35,333 nt of DNA from Patescibacteria group bacterium (GTDB lineage Bacteria; Patescibacteria; Paceibacteria; UBA6257; 2-01-FULL-56-20): the NCBI GenBank assembly GCA_023484365.1, contig JAMDBA010000002.1:1-35333 (forward strand), given 5' to 3'. Both the position numbers and the translations under genes were made by a program. A model generated the notes under the pieces. It was not told the DNA's origin. It made no database searches and saw only the letters and a program-made list of their open reading frames with translations. Below are positions 21,946 to 30,390 of this stretch, one piece after another. Every line of letters begins with the position of its first letter. The stretch's first letter is position 1.

Positions 21946-23070
21946 TTACCTCCCTCCAAATAATTGAACAAATACTTTTCCAACGTCTTCTATCTTGCCG
22001 GCTCTTAAGCTCTTTACCCTCTTGTCGCCAGGGAAACGTTTCAGTAAACGGACGTAAATAGTTGCCGCTAAGGCGTCTGCTTTCGTTGACAAATTCAATA
22101 AGTAATTAGACATCTCTCTTCCAACTTCTAAATAACCAAAGCACGTAAACAGTTTTTTCATTTTCGCCAATAAATGCAAATAAATGTCGTTATCGGTAAA
22201 GCTATTTTCTCCATCGCTAAAATGAAATACATAAATGTTGTGCCTGCCAGACGAGTATTTTTTCTTGATAATCTCATTCATTAATTTCAACCCTGAGGAC
22301 ATTATAGTGCCGCCATTTGACGATGCTCCAAAAAATTCTTCCTCGTTGACCTGCTGGGCAATCTCGTCGTGAGTAATAAAAACAACTTCCACGTCGGAAT
22401 ACTTGAACTTCAGGAATCTATAAATAAGCAGCATCAGGGCCTTTGTCACAACAACCTTTTCCTTGTCCATTGAACCGGATTTGTCTCTGATGAAAAAAGC
22501 TACGCCCTTAACCGAATAATCGGGCTTAACAGCTAAGCCGCGATAACGACGGTCTTCAAGCCTGTAATCAGCGGATGACTTTGAAGCTTTTTCCCGCTTA
22601 TTCTTAGTCAGCCAAGTAGAACGCCGATGCAGCATCGGAGAAGGACCTTTCGCTCTGAGGCCGCTCAACACTACTCTGGAATCAACCTTTTTTAATCTCC
22701 TGAAAATATCAACCGGTAATTTTAATTTCGCAAAAAGCCGGTCCAGCAGCTTATCCTGATCAACATTTATTTCATAATCATATCCTCTGGGATCATCTCC
22801 TCCAGACTTTTCCCCTCTGATTGCGCCATCCTCATCATTATCGCTGTTGTTGTCATTGTCGCTGTTGTTGCCGAAATAAAATCCCGGATCCATCTTAGAA
22901 ATCCTGATTTTAAGAGGAGAACCTCCTTCCTTAAGAACAGTTTCCGTGATTAAGTCATATAATTTTTCCTCTATAGCCTTTTCTATAATTTTTTGGTGTT
23001 CGGCCGACTCTAAATAACTTTTATCTTTTTTACTTTCCAAATCTGCCGTTCTGTCTATTATTTTAGCCAT
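21946..23070 (-). CDS. yeaH: YeaH/YhbH (DUF444) vWA-like protein (374 aa)
   Basis: DUF444 proteins are partners of the PrkA kinase in a conserved stress module. Visible features are an N-terminal IIDR start, an acidic Asp/Asn stretch (NNSDNDNNSDNDED), VKPDYSVKGVAFFIRDKSGSMDKEK with a MIDAS-like DKSGS near residue 195, FITHDEIAQQVNEEEFFG, GGTIMSSGLKLMNEII and VFHFSDGENSF. A strong AAAAGGGGAGAT ribosome site precedes the ATG. It has a probable own promoter, since a strong terminator separates it from prkA. It is co-transcribed with spoVR. Confidence 0.9.
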   Translation of the reverse strand: MAKIIDRTADLESKKDKSYLESAEHQKIIEKAIEEKLYDLITETVLKEGGSPLKIRISKMDPGFYFGNNSDNDNNSDNDEDGAIRGEKSGGDDPRGYDYEINVDQDKLLDRLFAKLKLPVDIFRRLKKVDSRVVLSGLRAKGPSPMLHRRSTWLTKNKREKASKSSADYRLEDRRYRGLAVKPDYSVKGVAFFIRDKSGSMDKEKVVVTKALMLLIYRFLKFKYSDVEVVFITHDEIAQQVNEEEFFGASSNGGTIMSSGLKLMNEIIKKKYSSGRHNIYVFHFSDGENSFTDNDIYLHLLAKMKKLFTCFGYLEVGREMSNYLLNLSTKADALAATIYVRLLKRFPGDKRVKSLRAGKIEDVGKVFVQLFGGR

Positions 23071-23151
23071 ATCTCCCCTTTTAAATATTCAAATTTCTAA
23101 ATTCAGGATAAGCTATTCTCCCGATCCAAGTCAAATTGAAAAATATTGACG

Positions 23152-23181
23152 AAAAAAAATCCCGCCGAATTAATCGGCGGG
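23152..23181 (-). terminator. Intrinsic terminator after prkA
   Basis: CCCGCCGA/TCGGCGGG stem with a T-run on the minus strand. It lies 12 bp past the prkA stop and uncouples prkA from yeaH. Confidence 0.88.
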
Positions 23182-23192
23182 ACGAGAATAAA

Positions 23193-25019
23193 TTAATGGT
23201 TGTCAGACAAAATTATCAAGGTGGCGATTTCGCTAAAGCACACCGGACACCAGACGCCGCCTTCAGAAAAATCTATTTTTGGTTCTTTGGCCAAAATAAT
23301 CTGAAGAGCTTTCTTGATAATAAATCCCAATAATACTTCCTGGTCGGAAAGCTGCTGATTTCGCAAGACGGAAAGATACTCACCCAACTTTTCTTTTTCC
23401 ACTATTCCCGCCGCGATAAGTTCTTCGCCATAATCCCCTAATTTGATATCTTCAAATATCTTTTCACAATACTCTTTAACCGTTGAGATGTTGCCAATGT
23501 TTTTCTTCATCGCCGGCAACAAGAAACTGTTATAAAAATACCTGACGTAACTTTCTATTTTTTTCAGATAATCTCTGTCAAATCTAGAGTTTGTTTCAAA
23601 ATAGTTGATTAAATGACTAAAAAACATCTGTGGAGATAAGCATTTATGACCATCTTTCCCGCTGAGTTGAGCAATCATTATATCTGTGATCTTTTTAAGT
23701 TCCCGTATTGAAAGACCGTAAGGCAAAAAACCGTCCCGCGTCTTTTTTCTTAAATCAACGCTGCTATCAATAGAAACGCCTCTGTAAACGTTGATTGCTT
23801 TATCAATATCGCTGAAGCCTCTCTCTACCTCAATCCCCCTAAGCCTGGAAGCAATAAGCATTCTGGCTATCAACTCAAAGACGAACGGAGAAATATGGAC
23901 TTGCCCAGCCAGATCGGCCTGACCAATCATTTTCTTGATAATCTTAATTTCGTCTAATAGCCGGATATTAAATGGAATCTGGAGATCATAAAACCGCGAA
24001 ACGTACAAATCGTTAGTGGGATTTGATTTGAATTCTTCCCAAATGTTAGTGTTTGCGGTAATAATATTCGCTATAGACACGCTAACTTTTCCCAGTCTTC
24101 CCGGCGCCTGAACTTCTCCTTCTTGCGTCGCCGAGATAAGCACGTGAAAAATTTCCGGGCTTCTCCTTAATCCTTCTTCAAAATGAAGTATCCCGGAATT
24201 CGCTGCCCCAAAAAGACCCGGTATGATCGCCTGCGGATCGGTACTCTCTTTGCCCAGCTGAATTTCTCCGTTCGTCTTTGAGTTGGAGTCCTGAAACTGA
24301 TCTTTGGGATAGCTTGTGACTACGCCAACGCCGGCTCTCTGAGAAAAAGTTTATCTCTCAACCGGAAACTTCAGGAAGTCATAATTGTAATCTTCTTTGA
24401 GCCGCTTGCGGCAATACGGGCAAATATCTCTCGGCGTTTCTTTGAAATTATCAATCTTAATGCCGAATTTTTCTTCAAAAAACGGCCTCAATTTCCTTGG
24501 GATTAGCCATAAAGGAGAGTCTCTCATCGGGCACCCTTTTAAAACATACGCTTCCTCTTTTTCTAATAATTTTTTCAACCGGGAAATAATAGTAGTCTTT
24601 CCGGATCCGGGAGGAGAATATAAAACTAAAACCTGCCGCGCTCCTTCAAGATTCAAAGCCGCGGCCGTAATAAATTTAACCAGTTCGTGAAGAGAGTCTT
24701 CTATTCCTTCAAGACCTTCAAAAACATCGTAAATCAATATGTCGGCCGGATTTTGGTAAAAATAATAAAGCTCCTTTGGCAGAGGTTTTGACCCGCCCTC
24801 TTTTATTCTTCTCTCCAGCCTTTGCCAGGGAAACTCCGTAAGCCGTTTGTCTTTATGCGCCTCAATCAAAAAATCAATTACATTCGGACGGCTCCGCGGT
24901 CTTAAAATATTTTTTAATCCCGACAACGACAGCCCTTTATTTGATTGAATTTCCCTGATGTGTTCCTTGCTGAGTTTAACAAACTCCTCAACAACCAAAT
25001 CAATATTTTTCCCTTTCAT
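23193..25019 (-). pseudogene. prkA: PrkA (YeaG) serine kinase gene with one in-frame stop
   Basis: The frame is continuous for 609 codons from 25019 to 23193 except for a TAA at 24351-24353. The first 222 codons hold the AAA-type P-loop (VLYSPPGSGKTT), the CPMRDSPLWLIP segment and the CPYCRKRL ribbon, ending FPVER. After the TAA the same frame continues TFSQRAGVGVVTSYPKDQ.. HVLISATQEGEV.., the normal PrkA sequence with its C-terminal kinase-like domain and a terminal WCPVCF ribbon. In E. coli YeaG the matching place reads FPVVRRSFSEQ. No ATG, GTG or TTG with a ribosome site follows the stop closely. It may be a nonsense mutation, a read-through site or a sequencing error. Confidence 0.85.
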
Positions 25020-25114
25020 TTTTTCTCCTTATTTATTCTAAAAGTTCTAATTATATAAATAACAAAGAAACAGCCTAAAGTAAACCCTAATTTGAGCCGC
25101 GATCTTTTGTAAAA

Positions 25115-25136
25115 CAAAAAAGACGGTTTCCCGTCT
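25115..25136 (-). terminator. Terminator of the 25138 gene
   Basis: AGACGG-TTTC-CCGTCT hairpin; the minus strand continues in six Ts. The stop codon of the gene is 2 bp away. Confidence 0.8.
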
Positions 25137-25137
25137 C

Positions 25138-25389
25138 TTAATCAACTATTACTGTTTTGCCAAAAAGCCAAAATTTCTTCCTTGTCCGCGGCATCTTCAT
25201 CGGCATAACGTTGCCGTTTTTCCCGAACATAGCGACTTCCGCGCATTCAGCCAAAATTTTGTATGTCCTAATCATCTCTCTGCGCTTTTTTATTTTTGCG
25301 CGACGACTCCTGAAATTTCCACAAACCTTAAAGCTTACAAATCCAAAAGGAATAGCTAAAACCAAAAACGACAAAATTTTGACCATCAC
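25138..25389 (-). CDS. Small membrane-anchored basic protein (83 aa)
   Basis: One hydrophobic N-terminal helix (MVKILSFLVLAIPFGFVSF) is followed by a strongly basic stretch (RSRRAKIKKRREMIR) and a short tail with KNGNVMPMKMPRTRKKFWLFGK. The positive charges after the helix predict a cytosolic C-terminus. The single cysteine is at residue 23. There is no recognised family. It is a single gene with its own terminator; the spacing to prkA is about 120 bp. Two ATGs lie side by side at the start. The coding call rests on the membrane helix and the tidy terminator. Confidence 0.5.
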   Translation of the reverse strand: MMVKILSFLVLAIPFGFVSFKVCGNFRSRRAKIKKRREMIRTYKILAECAEVAMFGKNGNVMPMKMPRTRKKFWLFGKTVIVD

Positions 25390-25457
25390 TTATCGGCTTC
25401 TTTTAATTAAAATGTTCTAAAGCTGATTATATTCAAAAAACATTTGCTGTCAACGTC
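25390..25457. other. Short spacer, nothing recognised
   Basis: AT-rich sequence between the small membrane gene and the tRNA-linked element. No ORF or hairpin seen. Confidence 0.5.
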
Positions 25458-25468
25458 GTAGCCCCGAC

Positions 25469-25572
25469 GGGATTTGCCCGCGACTCAATTGCTCGCCGTC
25501 GCTCGCAATTAGTCTGGGCACCGGCTCGTTAAAATTTTCTGGTGAAAATTTTAATTCCGCCGTTCAAATCCC
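25469..25572. repeat. tRNA-linked structured element, copy B (104 bp)
   Basis: The inverted ends GGGATTTG (25469-25476) and CAAATCCC (25565-25572) match the T-arm of the adjacent tRNA-Glu. The order is the same as in copy A: CCCGCGACT, hairpin 1 (8 of 11 pairs, loop CGTC), GTCTGGGCACCGGCTCG, hairpin 2 (11 of 11, loop TGGT), TTCCGCCG. The 19 bp GTAGCCCC..GATTTG at 25458-25476 repeat at 25628-25646, the tRNA-Glu 3' end. Confidence 0.75.
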
Positions 25573-25628
25573 TTTACCAAAATGTTTGTAAAAGAGAAAA
25601 TGCCTAACATAAAAACTAATATTTATTG

Positions 25629-25703
25629 TAGCCCCGACGGGATTTGAACCCATGTACCAGGCTTGAAAAGCCTGTGTCCTAGACCAGACTAGACGACGGG
25701 GCC
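25629..25703 (-). tRNA. tRNA-Glu (TTC)
   Basis: Acceptor GGCCCCG/CGGGGCT (terminal G-T pair), anticodon stem CAGGC/GCCTG with loop TTTTCAA (anticodon TTC), and T-arm GGGTTCAAATCCC. It appears intact despite the adjacent duplication of its 3' end. Confidence 0.92.
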
Positions 25704-25775
25704 ATATTTATTTGTTTAAAAACCTATCAAAATTATATCCCAAACCAATTTGAAGTCAAAGTTTATTATTATATA

Positions 25776-25784
25776 TGTTATAAT
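25776..25784 (+). promoter_or_regulatory. Extended -10 promoter for the doxX gene
   Basis: TGTTATAAT at 25776-25784 is an extended -10 with a perfect TATAAT; the -35 region is weak. The gene starts 35 bp further on. Confidence 0.6.
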
Positions 25785-25818
25785 AGATTCAAAGGCCGAA
25801 AAATAATAAAAATAAAAA

Positions 25819-26235
25819 ATGATTTCCAATTTATTTCAGCTGCTGTTCGTGTTTAACGACTGGGCAATTTTACTAATTAGAGTAGTTTTGGGCGCGATAT
25901 TAATAATCCATGGATTCCCTAAAATAAAAAATCTAAAGGGAACAATAGCCAACTTTCCGCAAATGGGATTTAAACCCGGCTGGCTTTGGGGTCCCCTGGT
26001 CACTTTTGTGGAATTCTTCGGCGGTATCGCTTTAGTTCTGGGCTTTTACACTCAAATCTTCGCCTTGTTGATTGCCGGCGAATTCACAACTATCGTTATC
26101 TGGAAAATTATCAGAAAACAAAAGTTTGTCGGCGGATTTGAATTTGACCTGTTAATTTGGGCGACGGCTCTTTTGCTTTTGACCCAAGGCGCGGGAATGT
26201 TTTCTTTAGACCGATTCTTCTTTTTGAATTACTAA
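25819..26235 (+). CDS. DoxX family membrane protein (138 aa)
   Basis: Four transmembrane helices are spaced over the whole length. The DoxX signature is present: LLIRVVLGAILIIHGFPKIKNL in helix 1 with the HG(F/W).K pattern, GWLWGPLVTFVEFFGGIALVLGFYTQ in helices 2-3, and LLTQGAGMFSLDRF at the end. DoxX proteins are inner-membrane proteins linked to quinone or sulfur redox chemistry, but many, including this one, have no known partner. Length is standard. It is followed by the GT2 gene on the same strand after 53 bp, probably one transcript. Its substrate is unknown. Confidence 0.88.
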   Translation: MISNLFQLLFVFNDWAILLIRVVLGAILIIHGFPKIKNLKGTIANFPQMGFKPGWLWGPLVTFVEFFGGIALVLGFYTQIFALLIAGEFTTIVIWKIIRKQKFVGGFEFDLLIWATALLLLTQGAGMFSLDRFFFLNY

Positions 26236-26288
26236 ATTGTAAATTAGGTTTTAACAATCGCGTTTTTTTGATGAAAAATTCATAATTA

Positions 26289-27794
26289 ATGAAGCGCTTT
26301 TATGAAATTCTTCCAGCCGCGCTTTCTTGGCTGACCATAATTTTGATGGTAATTGTTTCATGGCAGCTTCCTTTTTGGGCGGCTATTTTTATAATCCTTT
26401 TTGATATTTATTGGCTTTTAAAAACGCTTTATCTCTCGCTCCATCTGCGCGCCACCTTTAATAAGATGCGTGAAGTTTTAAAGACTAATTGGAAAGAAAA
26501 ATTAGCAGAATTAAGAACTAACGTCAAAATTCCTTTTTCTTCCGACCAAATTTACCATTTGATAATCCTGCCAACCTATAACGAACCTTATGAAATAATC
26601 CGCGAAACATTTGAAAGCCTGAAACAATCTAATTACCAAAAAGAAAAGCTGGTCGCAGTTTTAGCGATTGAAGAACGCGCCGGTAATCAGGCTTTGGAAA
26701 TAAGCAGAAAAATAGAATCTGAATACGCTAAATATTTCTCAAGGTTTTTAATTACTATTCATCCAATTAATTTGCCCGGGGAAATTCCCGGCAAAGGATC
26801 AAATGAAACGTGGGCCCTTAAAAAAGCGAAAGAACAGATAATAGATCCCCTGAAAATTAATTACGACAAAATTTTGGTTTCTGTTTTTGATATTGATACC
26901 CATGTTTCTCCGGATTATTTCAACCGCTTGTCTTATGTTTTTTTAACAACCGAAAATCGCCAGAGGTTTATCTATCAACCTATTCCGCTTTTTATTAATA
27001 ATATTTTCCAGGCTCCGGCTTTGGCGCGGGTGGTCGCCTTTTCATCAACTTTTTGGCAGATGATGCAGCAGGCGCGTCCGGAACGGCTGACGACTTTTTC
27101 TTCGCAATCAATCCCCTTAATGATTTTACTGGACGTCGGCTATTGGAAAACCGACGCCGTCTCCGAAGACTCAATGATTTTTTGGCAGGGTTATCTGCAC
27201 TACCACGGAGAATTCGGCGTGATGCCGCTTTACTTCCCTCTTTCAATGGACGCTAATACCGCTCCCACTTTCTGGAAATCAATGAAAAACCTCTATAAAC
27301 AACAGAGGCGGTGGGGTTGGGGCGTTGAAAACGTTCCGTATGTATTAGATGGATTCTCTAAAGACCCGCTGATTCCCCGAAGTAAAAAAATTTACTGGAC
27401 TTTTAATCTTATTGAAGGATTCCATTCCTGGGCTACCAATGCCTTGATTATTTTTGCCCTCGGATGGCTGCCGGTTTTAATTGGCGGCAGCGCTTTTAAT
27501 CACACTTTGCTGTCTTATAGTTTGCCGACAATCACCCGCTGGCTGATGACCTTATCAATGGTAGGAATTATAAGTTCGGCTATAGTGAATTTAGCGCTGC
27601 TCCCGCCTAAACCATCTTGGTTCCGCTGGTACCATTACTTTTTATATTTCCTCCAGTGGTTGCTGATGCCGATAACATTGATAATCTTTGGCGCCTTTCC
27701 CGGCCTTGAATCTCAAACCCGGCTTGCTTTAGGAGGAAAATTCCGGCTGGGATTCTGGGTAACGCCAAAAATGAGAAAACTAAACGATGAATAA
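26289..27794 (+). CDS. Membrane GT2 glycosyltransferase, cellulose-synthase-like (501 aa)
   Basis: Two N-terminal helices (residues 10-55) are followed by a cytosolic GT-A domain: ILPTYNEPYEIIRETFESLKQS (nucleotide site), VSVFDIDTHVSPDYF with the DxD pair near 200, a catalytic aspartate in the VSEDSMIFWQGYLHYHG region, and QQRRWGWGVEN giving the QxxRW motif near 340. Three or four further helices follow (GFHSWATNALIIFALGWLPVLIG, LMTLSMVGIISSAIVNLAL, FLYFLQWLLMPITLIIFGAF). This is the plan of processive or lipid-linked-sugar GT2 enzymes that extrude a polysaccharide. The product is unknown. The 148-residue membrane gene overlaps its end by 8 bp. Confidence 0.87.
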   Translation: MKRFYEILPAALSWLTIILMVIVSWQLPFWAAIFIILFDIYWLLKTLYLSLHLRATFNKMREVLKTNWKEKLAELRTNVKIPFSSDQIYHLIILPTYNEPYEIIRETFESLKQSNYQKEKLVAVLAIEERAGNQALEISRKIESEYAKYFSRFLITIHPINLPGEIPGKGSNETWALKKAKEQIIDPLKINYDKILVSVFDIDTHVSPDYFNRLSYVFLTTENRQRFIYQPIPLFINNIFQAPALARVVAFSSTFWQMMQQARPERLTTFSSQSIPLMILLDVGYWKTDAVSEDSMIFWQGYLHYHGEFGVMPLYFPLSMDANTAPTFWKSMKNLYKQQRRWGWGVENVPYVLDGFSKDPLIPRSKKIYWTFNLIEGFHSWATNALIIFALGWLPVLIGGSAFNHTLLSYSLPTITRWLMTLSMVGIISSAIVNLALLPPKPSWFRWYHYFLYFLQWLLMPITLIIFGAFPGLESQTRLALGGKFRLGFWVTPKMRKLNDE

Positions 27795-28233
27795 AAATCA
27801 AAATAAAATAATTTTCGCGCTGGCAATTTACGCGATCGCGATGGCGATGGTTGAAGCCGCTGTTGTTATTTATCTCCGCGAACTTTACTATCCGGCCGGG
27901 TTTTTTGTTAATTTGTCGGCGAACCTGAATGTAATCCCCTCAAAAATGTTAAAGGTGGAATTATGGCGCGAGGCCGCGACAATAATTATGATAACAACCG
28001 TCGCATTTATCGCCTTCCCCGACATTAGAAAAAGGATCGCCGCTTTCTTTTTTGTTTTTTCTATTTGGGATTTGGGTTATTATTTATTTTTATTTCTATT
28101 CATCCACTGGCCCGCTTCGCTTTCAACAATTGATATTTACTTTCTCATTCCCGGTCCCTGGATAGGCCCGGTTTGGCTGCCGATAGTAATCTTTATAATC
28201 GCTGCCGCCATTTCTTTTAAAGCGCTCAAATAA
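27787..28233 (+). CDS. Four-helix membrane protein (148 aa)
   Basis: This protein has four clear transmembrane segments (IIFALAIYAIAMAMVEAAVVIYL, AATIIMITTVAFIAF, FFFVFSIWDLGYYLFLFLFI, WLPIVIFIIAAAISF) and very short loops. A glutamate lies in helix 1 (VEAAV) and an Asp in helix 3 (WDLGYY), buried acidic residues that may be functional. No family is recognised. It overlaps the GT2 gene by 8 bp in another frame, so translation is coupled, and the two may work together in glycan synthesis or export. It is followed by tRNA-Gly(TCC) on the other strand. Confidence 0.65.
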   Translation: MNKNQNKIIFALAIYAIAMAMVEAAVVIYLRELYYPAGFFVNLSANLNVIPSKMLKVELWREAATIIMITTVAFIAFPDIRKRIAAFFFVFSIWDLGYYLFLFLFIHWPASLSTIDIYFLIPGPWIGPVWLPIVIFIIAAAISFKALK

Positions 28234-28277
28234 AAATAACCGATAAAAATATTACTTTTAAATAAAAGAATTAAGGG

Positions 28278-28348
28278 AGCGGGATACCGGAATCGAACCG
28301 GCGCCCTCACCTTGGAAGGGTGATGTACTGCCACTATACCAATCCCGC
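28278..28348 (-). tRNA. tRNA-Gly (TCC)
   Basis: Acceptor GCGGGAT/ATCCCGC, anticodon stem TCACC/GGTGA with loop CTTCCAA (anticodon TCC), and T-arm CCGGTTCGATTCCGG. Its acceptor and T-arm frame match the tRNA relic at 6996-7045. Confidence 0.93.
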
Positions 28349-28480
28349 TTTTTATTTAATTAAACAAAGCCGCGTCCCGTCCTTGTGTTAATAGTAATTA
28401 ATACAAGTATTATCGCCTTATAAATTCAATTTATCATCACCGCTTGAATTTTTCAAGGAAATATTTTAAGATTTTAAAAA

Positions 28481-29077
28481 ATGAGTCGAAATCTTAAATT
28501 CTTTTTAATATTTATCGGAGTAGTAATTGTTTCTTTTGGAGTCTATCGTTTTTTCCCGAAATCTTTTAGCGCCATCAACAGCGTCCCGCAGGAATTTGCC
28601 GACGCCAATCAGAATGCCACGCTCATTTCTCAAAAAATAGTTGATTTTTCAAACACCGCCGCCGACGATCTTACTAAAATAAACGAGCTGGACACCCAAG
28701 GAAAATATGCTGACGCTCTCAATTTAACCAGCGAAGCTTTTAATCAAAATCTGGAAATGAGAAACCAAGCCGTCGCTCTTTCCGACGAGCTGGGCAAAAT
28801 GACCCGCGCCCTTTCTCAAGTGGCATCTTTTGAGGCCAGGCAGTCAGCATTAGAATCAATCAGCGACCGGCTGGCGATGGTTAATAAACTTATCAATTAC
28901 AGCGATTACTTAAACCAATTACTCTTGGATTTAAGATTGCATTTTGCCGATAAGAAAATAGACCCCAGCCAAATTGAAGCTTTAATTGGCCAACTTAATT
29001 CCGAAATCAGAGCTATCAATGCGCTTAACGATCAAGCCACCTCCGAAATCAACCAGTTTAACAAACTTACGCAATAA
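28481..29077 (+). CDS. Membrane-anchored helical protein (198 aa)
   Basis: An N-terminal signal anchor (LKFFLIFIGVVIVSFGVYRFF, residues 5-25) is followed by about 170 residues that look entirely helical, with heptad-like spacing (FANTAADDLTKINELDTQGKY, ALNLTSEAFNQNLEMRNQAVALSDELGKM, RLAMVNKLINYSDYLNQLLLDL). It is probably an extracytoplasmic coiled-coil rod anchored in the membrane. No cysteines or catalytic motifs. It is encoded alone between two intergenic regions. No family name; a structural or scaffolding role is a guess. Confidence 0.6.
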   Translation: MSRNLKFFLIFIGVVIVSFGVYRFFPKSFSAINSVPQEFADANQNATLISQKIVDFSNTAADDLTKINELDTQGKYADALNLTSEAFNQNLEMRNQAVALSDELGKMTRALSQVASFEARQSALESISDRLAMVNKLINYSDYLNQLLLDLRLHFADKKIDPSQIEALIGQLNSEIRAINALNDQATSEINQFNKLTQ

Positions 29078-29086
29078 TTTTTTTTA

Positions 29087-29115
29087 TTGACATCTTAAGA
29101 TAAAGCGCTTATGAT
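29087..29115 (+). promoter_or_regulatory. Near-consensus sigma70 promoter
   Basis: TTGACA (29087-29092), 17 bp, TATGAT (29110-29115). It drives the 29169 gene, whose leader also holds the short inverted repeat GGTCTCAGACC just before its AGGAG site. Confidence 0.78.
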
Positions 29116-29168
29116 GAAATCAGAAAATTTAAAAGTAGAAAAAGGTCTCAGACCGAAGGAGAAAAAAT

Positions 29169-29876
29169 ATGCCATACGTACCAAGTAAAAAAACGGACGA
29201 GAAATCAACCGACAGGGAAATTATTGACGCTGCCGTGGAAAAAGCCGCAAGAGAAGCCTCTAAAGAAATAACAAATAATCTTTCTGTAATTAAAATTTAC
29301 AGAGAGGTTTTTGAAAATGTTCTTTACGCTATAAGTAAATCAAGTTTTACCAATTTTTATTATCGTACCTCACAGGGTCCGGTTATTAAACAAAATACAC
29401 AAGCTTTTGATTTGGGCCGCGCAATCGCTGAAGTTGGCGCGAGCTACGACTACGAAGGCGCTTATCTAGGCGAGCTTAACTACGCCATTACCAGATTTAT
29501 TCAAAGAGTTCCTCAAATTAAGGTTGAGAACGGCGAGTGGAAACAGGAACTGCGCTACTGGCTCTACGCCGCAACGATTGAGGCGCTCACCGATACCGCC
29601 GACGGAAAACGCAATTTCAATACAGGAATAAGCGGCGTTTTTGAAGACATCAAGGATGAATACAAACGGCGCGTAAATACGGCATACGAGGCAGAGCAGA
29701 TTCTGAAAAGCGGCGACTGCTACGACACGCCATACTACACTAAAGTAATTGAAGTCGCGGACGAGAACGGCAAAGTAGTCGGCCATATGGAAGTTATGCT
29801 CAAACGAAGCGAGGAAACGCTCCATAAAGATTCGCTGGACATGCAGATAGTCGTAATGAAGAAATCAAAAAAATAA
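29169..29876 (+). CDS. Hypothetical cytosolic protein (235 aa)
   Basis: A charged N-terminal helix (residues 10-45) leads into an alpha/beta body with YREVFENVLYAISKSSFTNFYYRTSQGP, FDLGRAIAEVGASYDYEGAYLGELNYAITRFIQ and, after a helical middle (RYWLYAATIEALTDTADGK), a final strand pair VIEVADENGKVVGHMEVMLKR. No motif is recognised. Codon use looks typical of the window. It has an unusually good promoter and ribosome site (AAGGAGAAAAAAT) and a clear terminator, so it is probably highly expressed. I cannot name a function; the strong expression signals suggest a core role in this lineage. Confidence 0.65.
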   Translation: MPYVPSKKTDEKSTDREIIDAAVEKAAREASKEITNNLSVIKIYREVFENVLYAISKSSFTNFYYRTSQGPVIKQNTQAFDLGRAIAEVGASYDYEGAYLGELNYAITRFIQRVPQIKVENGEWKQELRYWLYAATIEALTDTADGKRNFNTGISGVFEDIKDEYKRRVNTAYEAEQILKSGDCYDTPYYTKVIEVADENGKVVGHMEVMLKRSEETLHKDSLDMQIVVMKKSKK

Positions 29877-29890
29877 TAATTTATTCGCTA

Positions 29891-29918
29891 AAGCCCAAGT
29901 AAAAAACTTGGGCTTTTA
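29891..29918 (+). terminator. Terminator of the 29169 gene
   Basis: AAGCCCAAG/CTTGGGCTT arms with a 7-base A-rich loop and a TTTTATATTTT tail. Confidence 0.85.
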
Positions 29919-29936
29919 TATTTTCTTGATTATTAG

Positions 29937-30010
29937 TGCGCGCGCCTGGATTCGAACCAGGGACCCCGGACTTATAAGGTCCGTGCTCTAACCAGCTGAG
30001 CTACGCGCGC
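29937..30010 (-). tRNA. tRNA-Ile (TAT)
   Basis: Acceptor GCGCGCG/CGCGCGC, D-arm GCTCAGCTGGTTAGAGC, anticodon stem CGGAC/GTCCG with loop CTTATAA (U33, anticodon TAT), and T-arm CTGGTTCGAATCCAG. It reads AUA directly; most bacteria use a CAU anticodon modified by TilS instead. Confidence 0.9.
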
Positions 30011-30267
30011 ATAACAATGACGCCGTCATTAATAACCCTTTGAATAATATCTCTTCTTTTTAATTTTTTCAATTTAAATTCAATTTTTCTAGCTTCTTGG
30101 AGTGTTTTAAATCCTTGCGTAAAAACTAAATCCAGCGGCAATAAATATTTTGTCGAACCAACTTTCCCATTTTGATGCTGCGAAATTCTTCTTTTTAAAT
30201 TATTAGTGCTGCCAATATAAAATTTTCCAATCTTATTGCTTTTCAAGATATAAATAAATCCTTCCAT
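30001..30267 (-). CDS. Small GIY-YIG nuclease-domain protein, second copy (88 aa)
   Basis: The family start MEGFIYILKSNKIGKFYIGSTNNLKRRISQHQNGK gives the start at 30267; the frame runs on to 30300 without need. The GIY and YIG strands, the arginine and histidine after them and the C-terminal EARKIEFKLKK glutamate are all present, so the nuclease centre should be intact. It is a paralog of 6547-6810 but clearly diverged. Its TAG stop falls within the first 10 bases of tRNA-Ile(TAT), so the coding region runs into the tRNA gene on the same strand and the two may share a transcript. The function in the cell is unknown. Confidence 0.85.
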   Translation of the reverse strand: MEGFIYILKSNKIGKFYIGSTNNLKRRISQHQNGKVGSTKYLLPLDLVFTQGFKTLQEARKIEFKLKKLKRRDIIQRVINDGVIVMRA

Positions 30268-30311
30268 ACGATATTTTTTTCTGGTCAAGATAATAATCAT
30301 ATCGCCTCTGA

Positions 30312-30374
30312 AGCCGACGCTTCAGGTCGGCTCCCCGACTTCCGCTTTAATATCAGTATAATGAGCGTCGGGGG
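30312..30374 (-). other. Two inverted repeats between ftsH and the GIY-YIG gene
   Basis: AGCCGAC (30312-30318) pairs with GTCGGCT (30326-30332), and CCCCGAC (30333-30339) with GTCGGGG (30367-30373). They lie just past the ftsH stop, but no T-run follows, so a Rho-type or processing role is possible. Confidence 0.35.
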
Positions 30375-30390
30375 CTACAGGCGCGAATAC

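Noticed and set aside
24351..24353. TAA recoded as a sense codon in this lineage
   Set aside because: TAA ends several other genes here with terminators right behind (e.g. the HIT gene), and CPR recoding is known for UGA, not UAA.
30360..30380. GTCGGGGGCTAC resembling the tRNA-Glu 3' end, as a further tRNA-linked element
   Set aside because: It has an extra G, no neighbouring CTGGGCACCG block and no matching hairpins.
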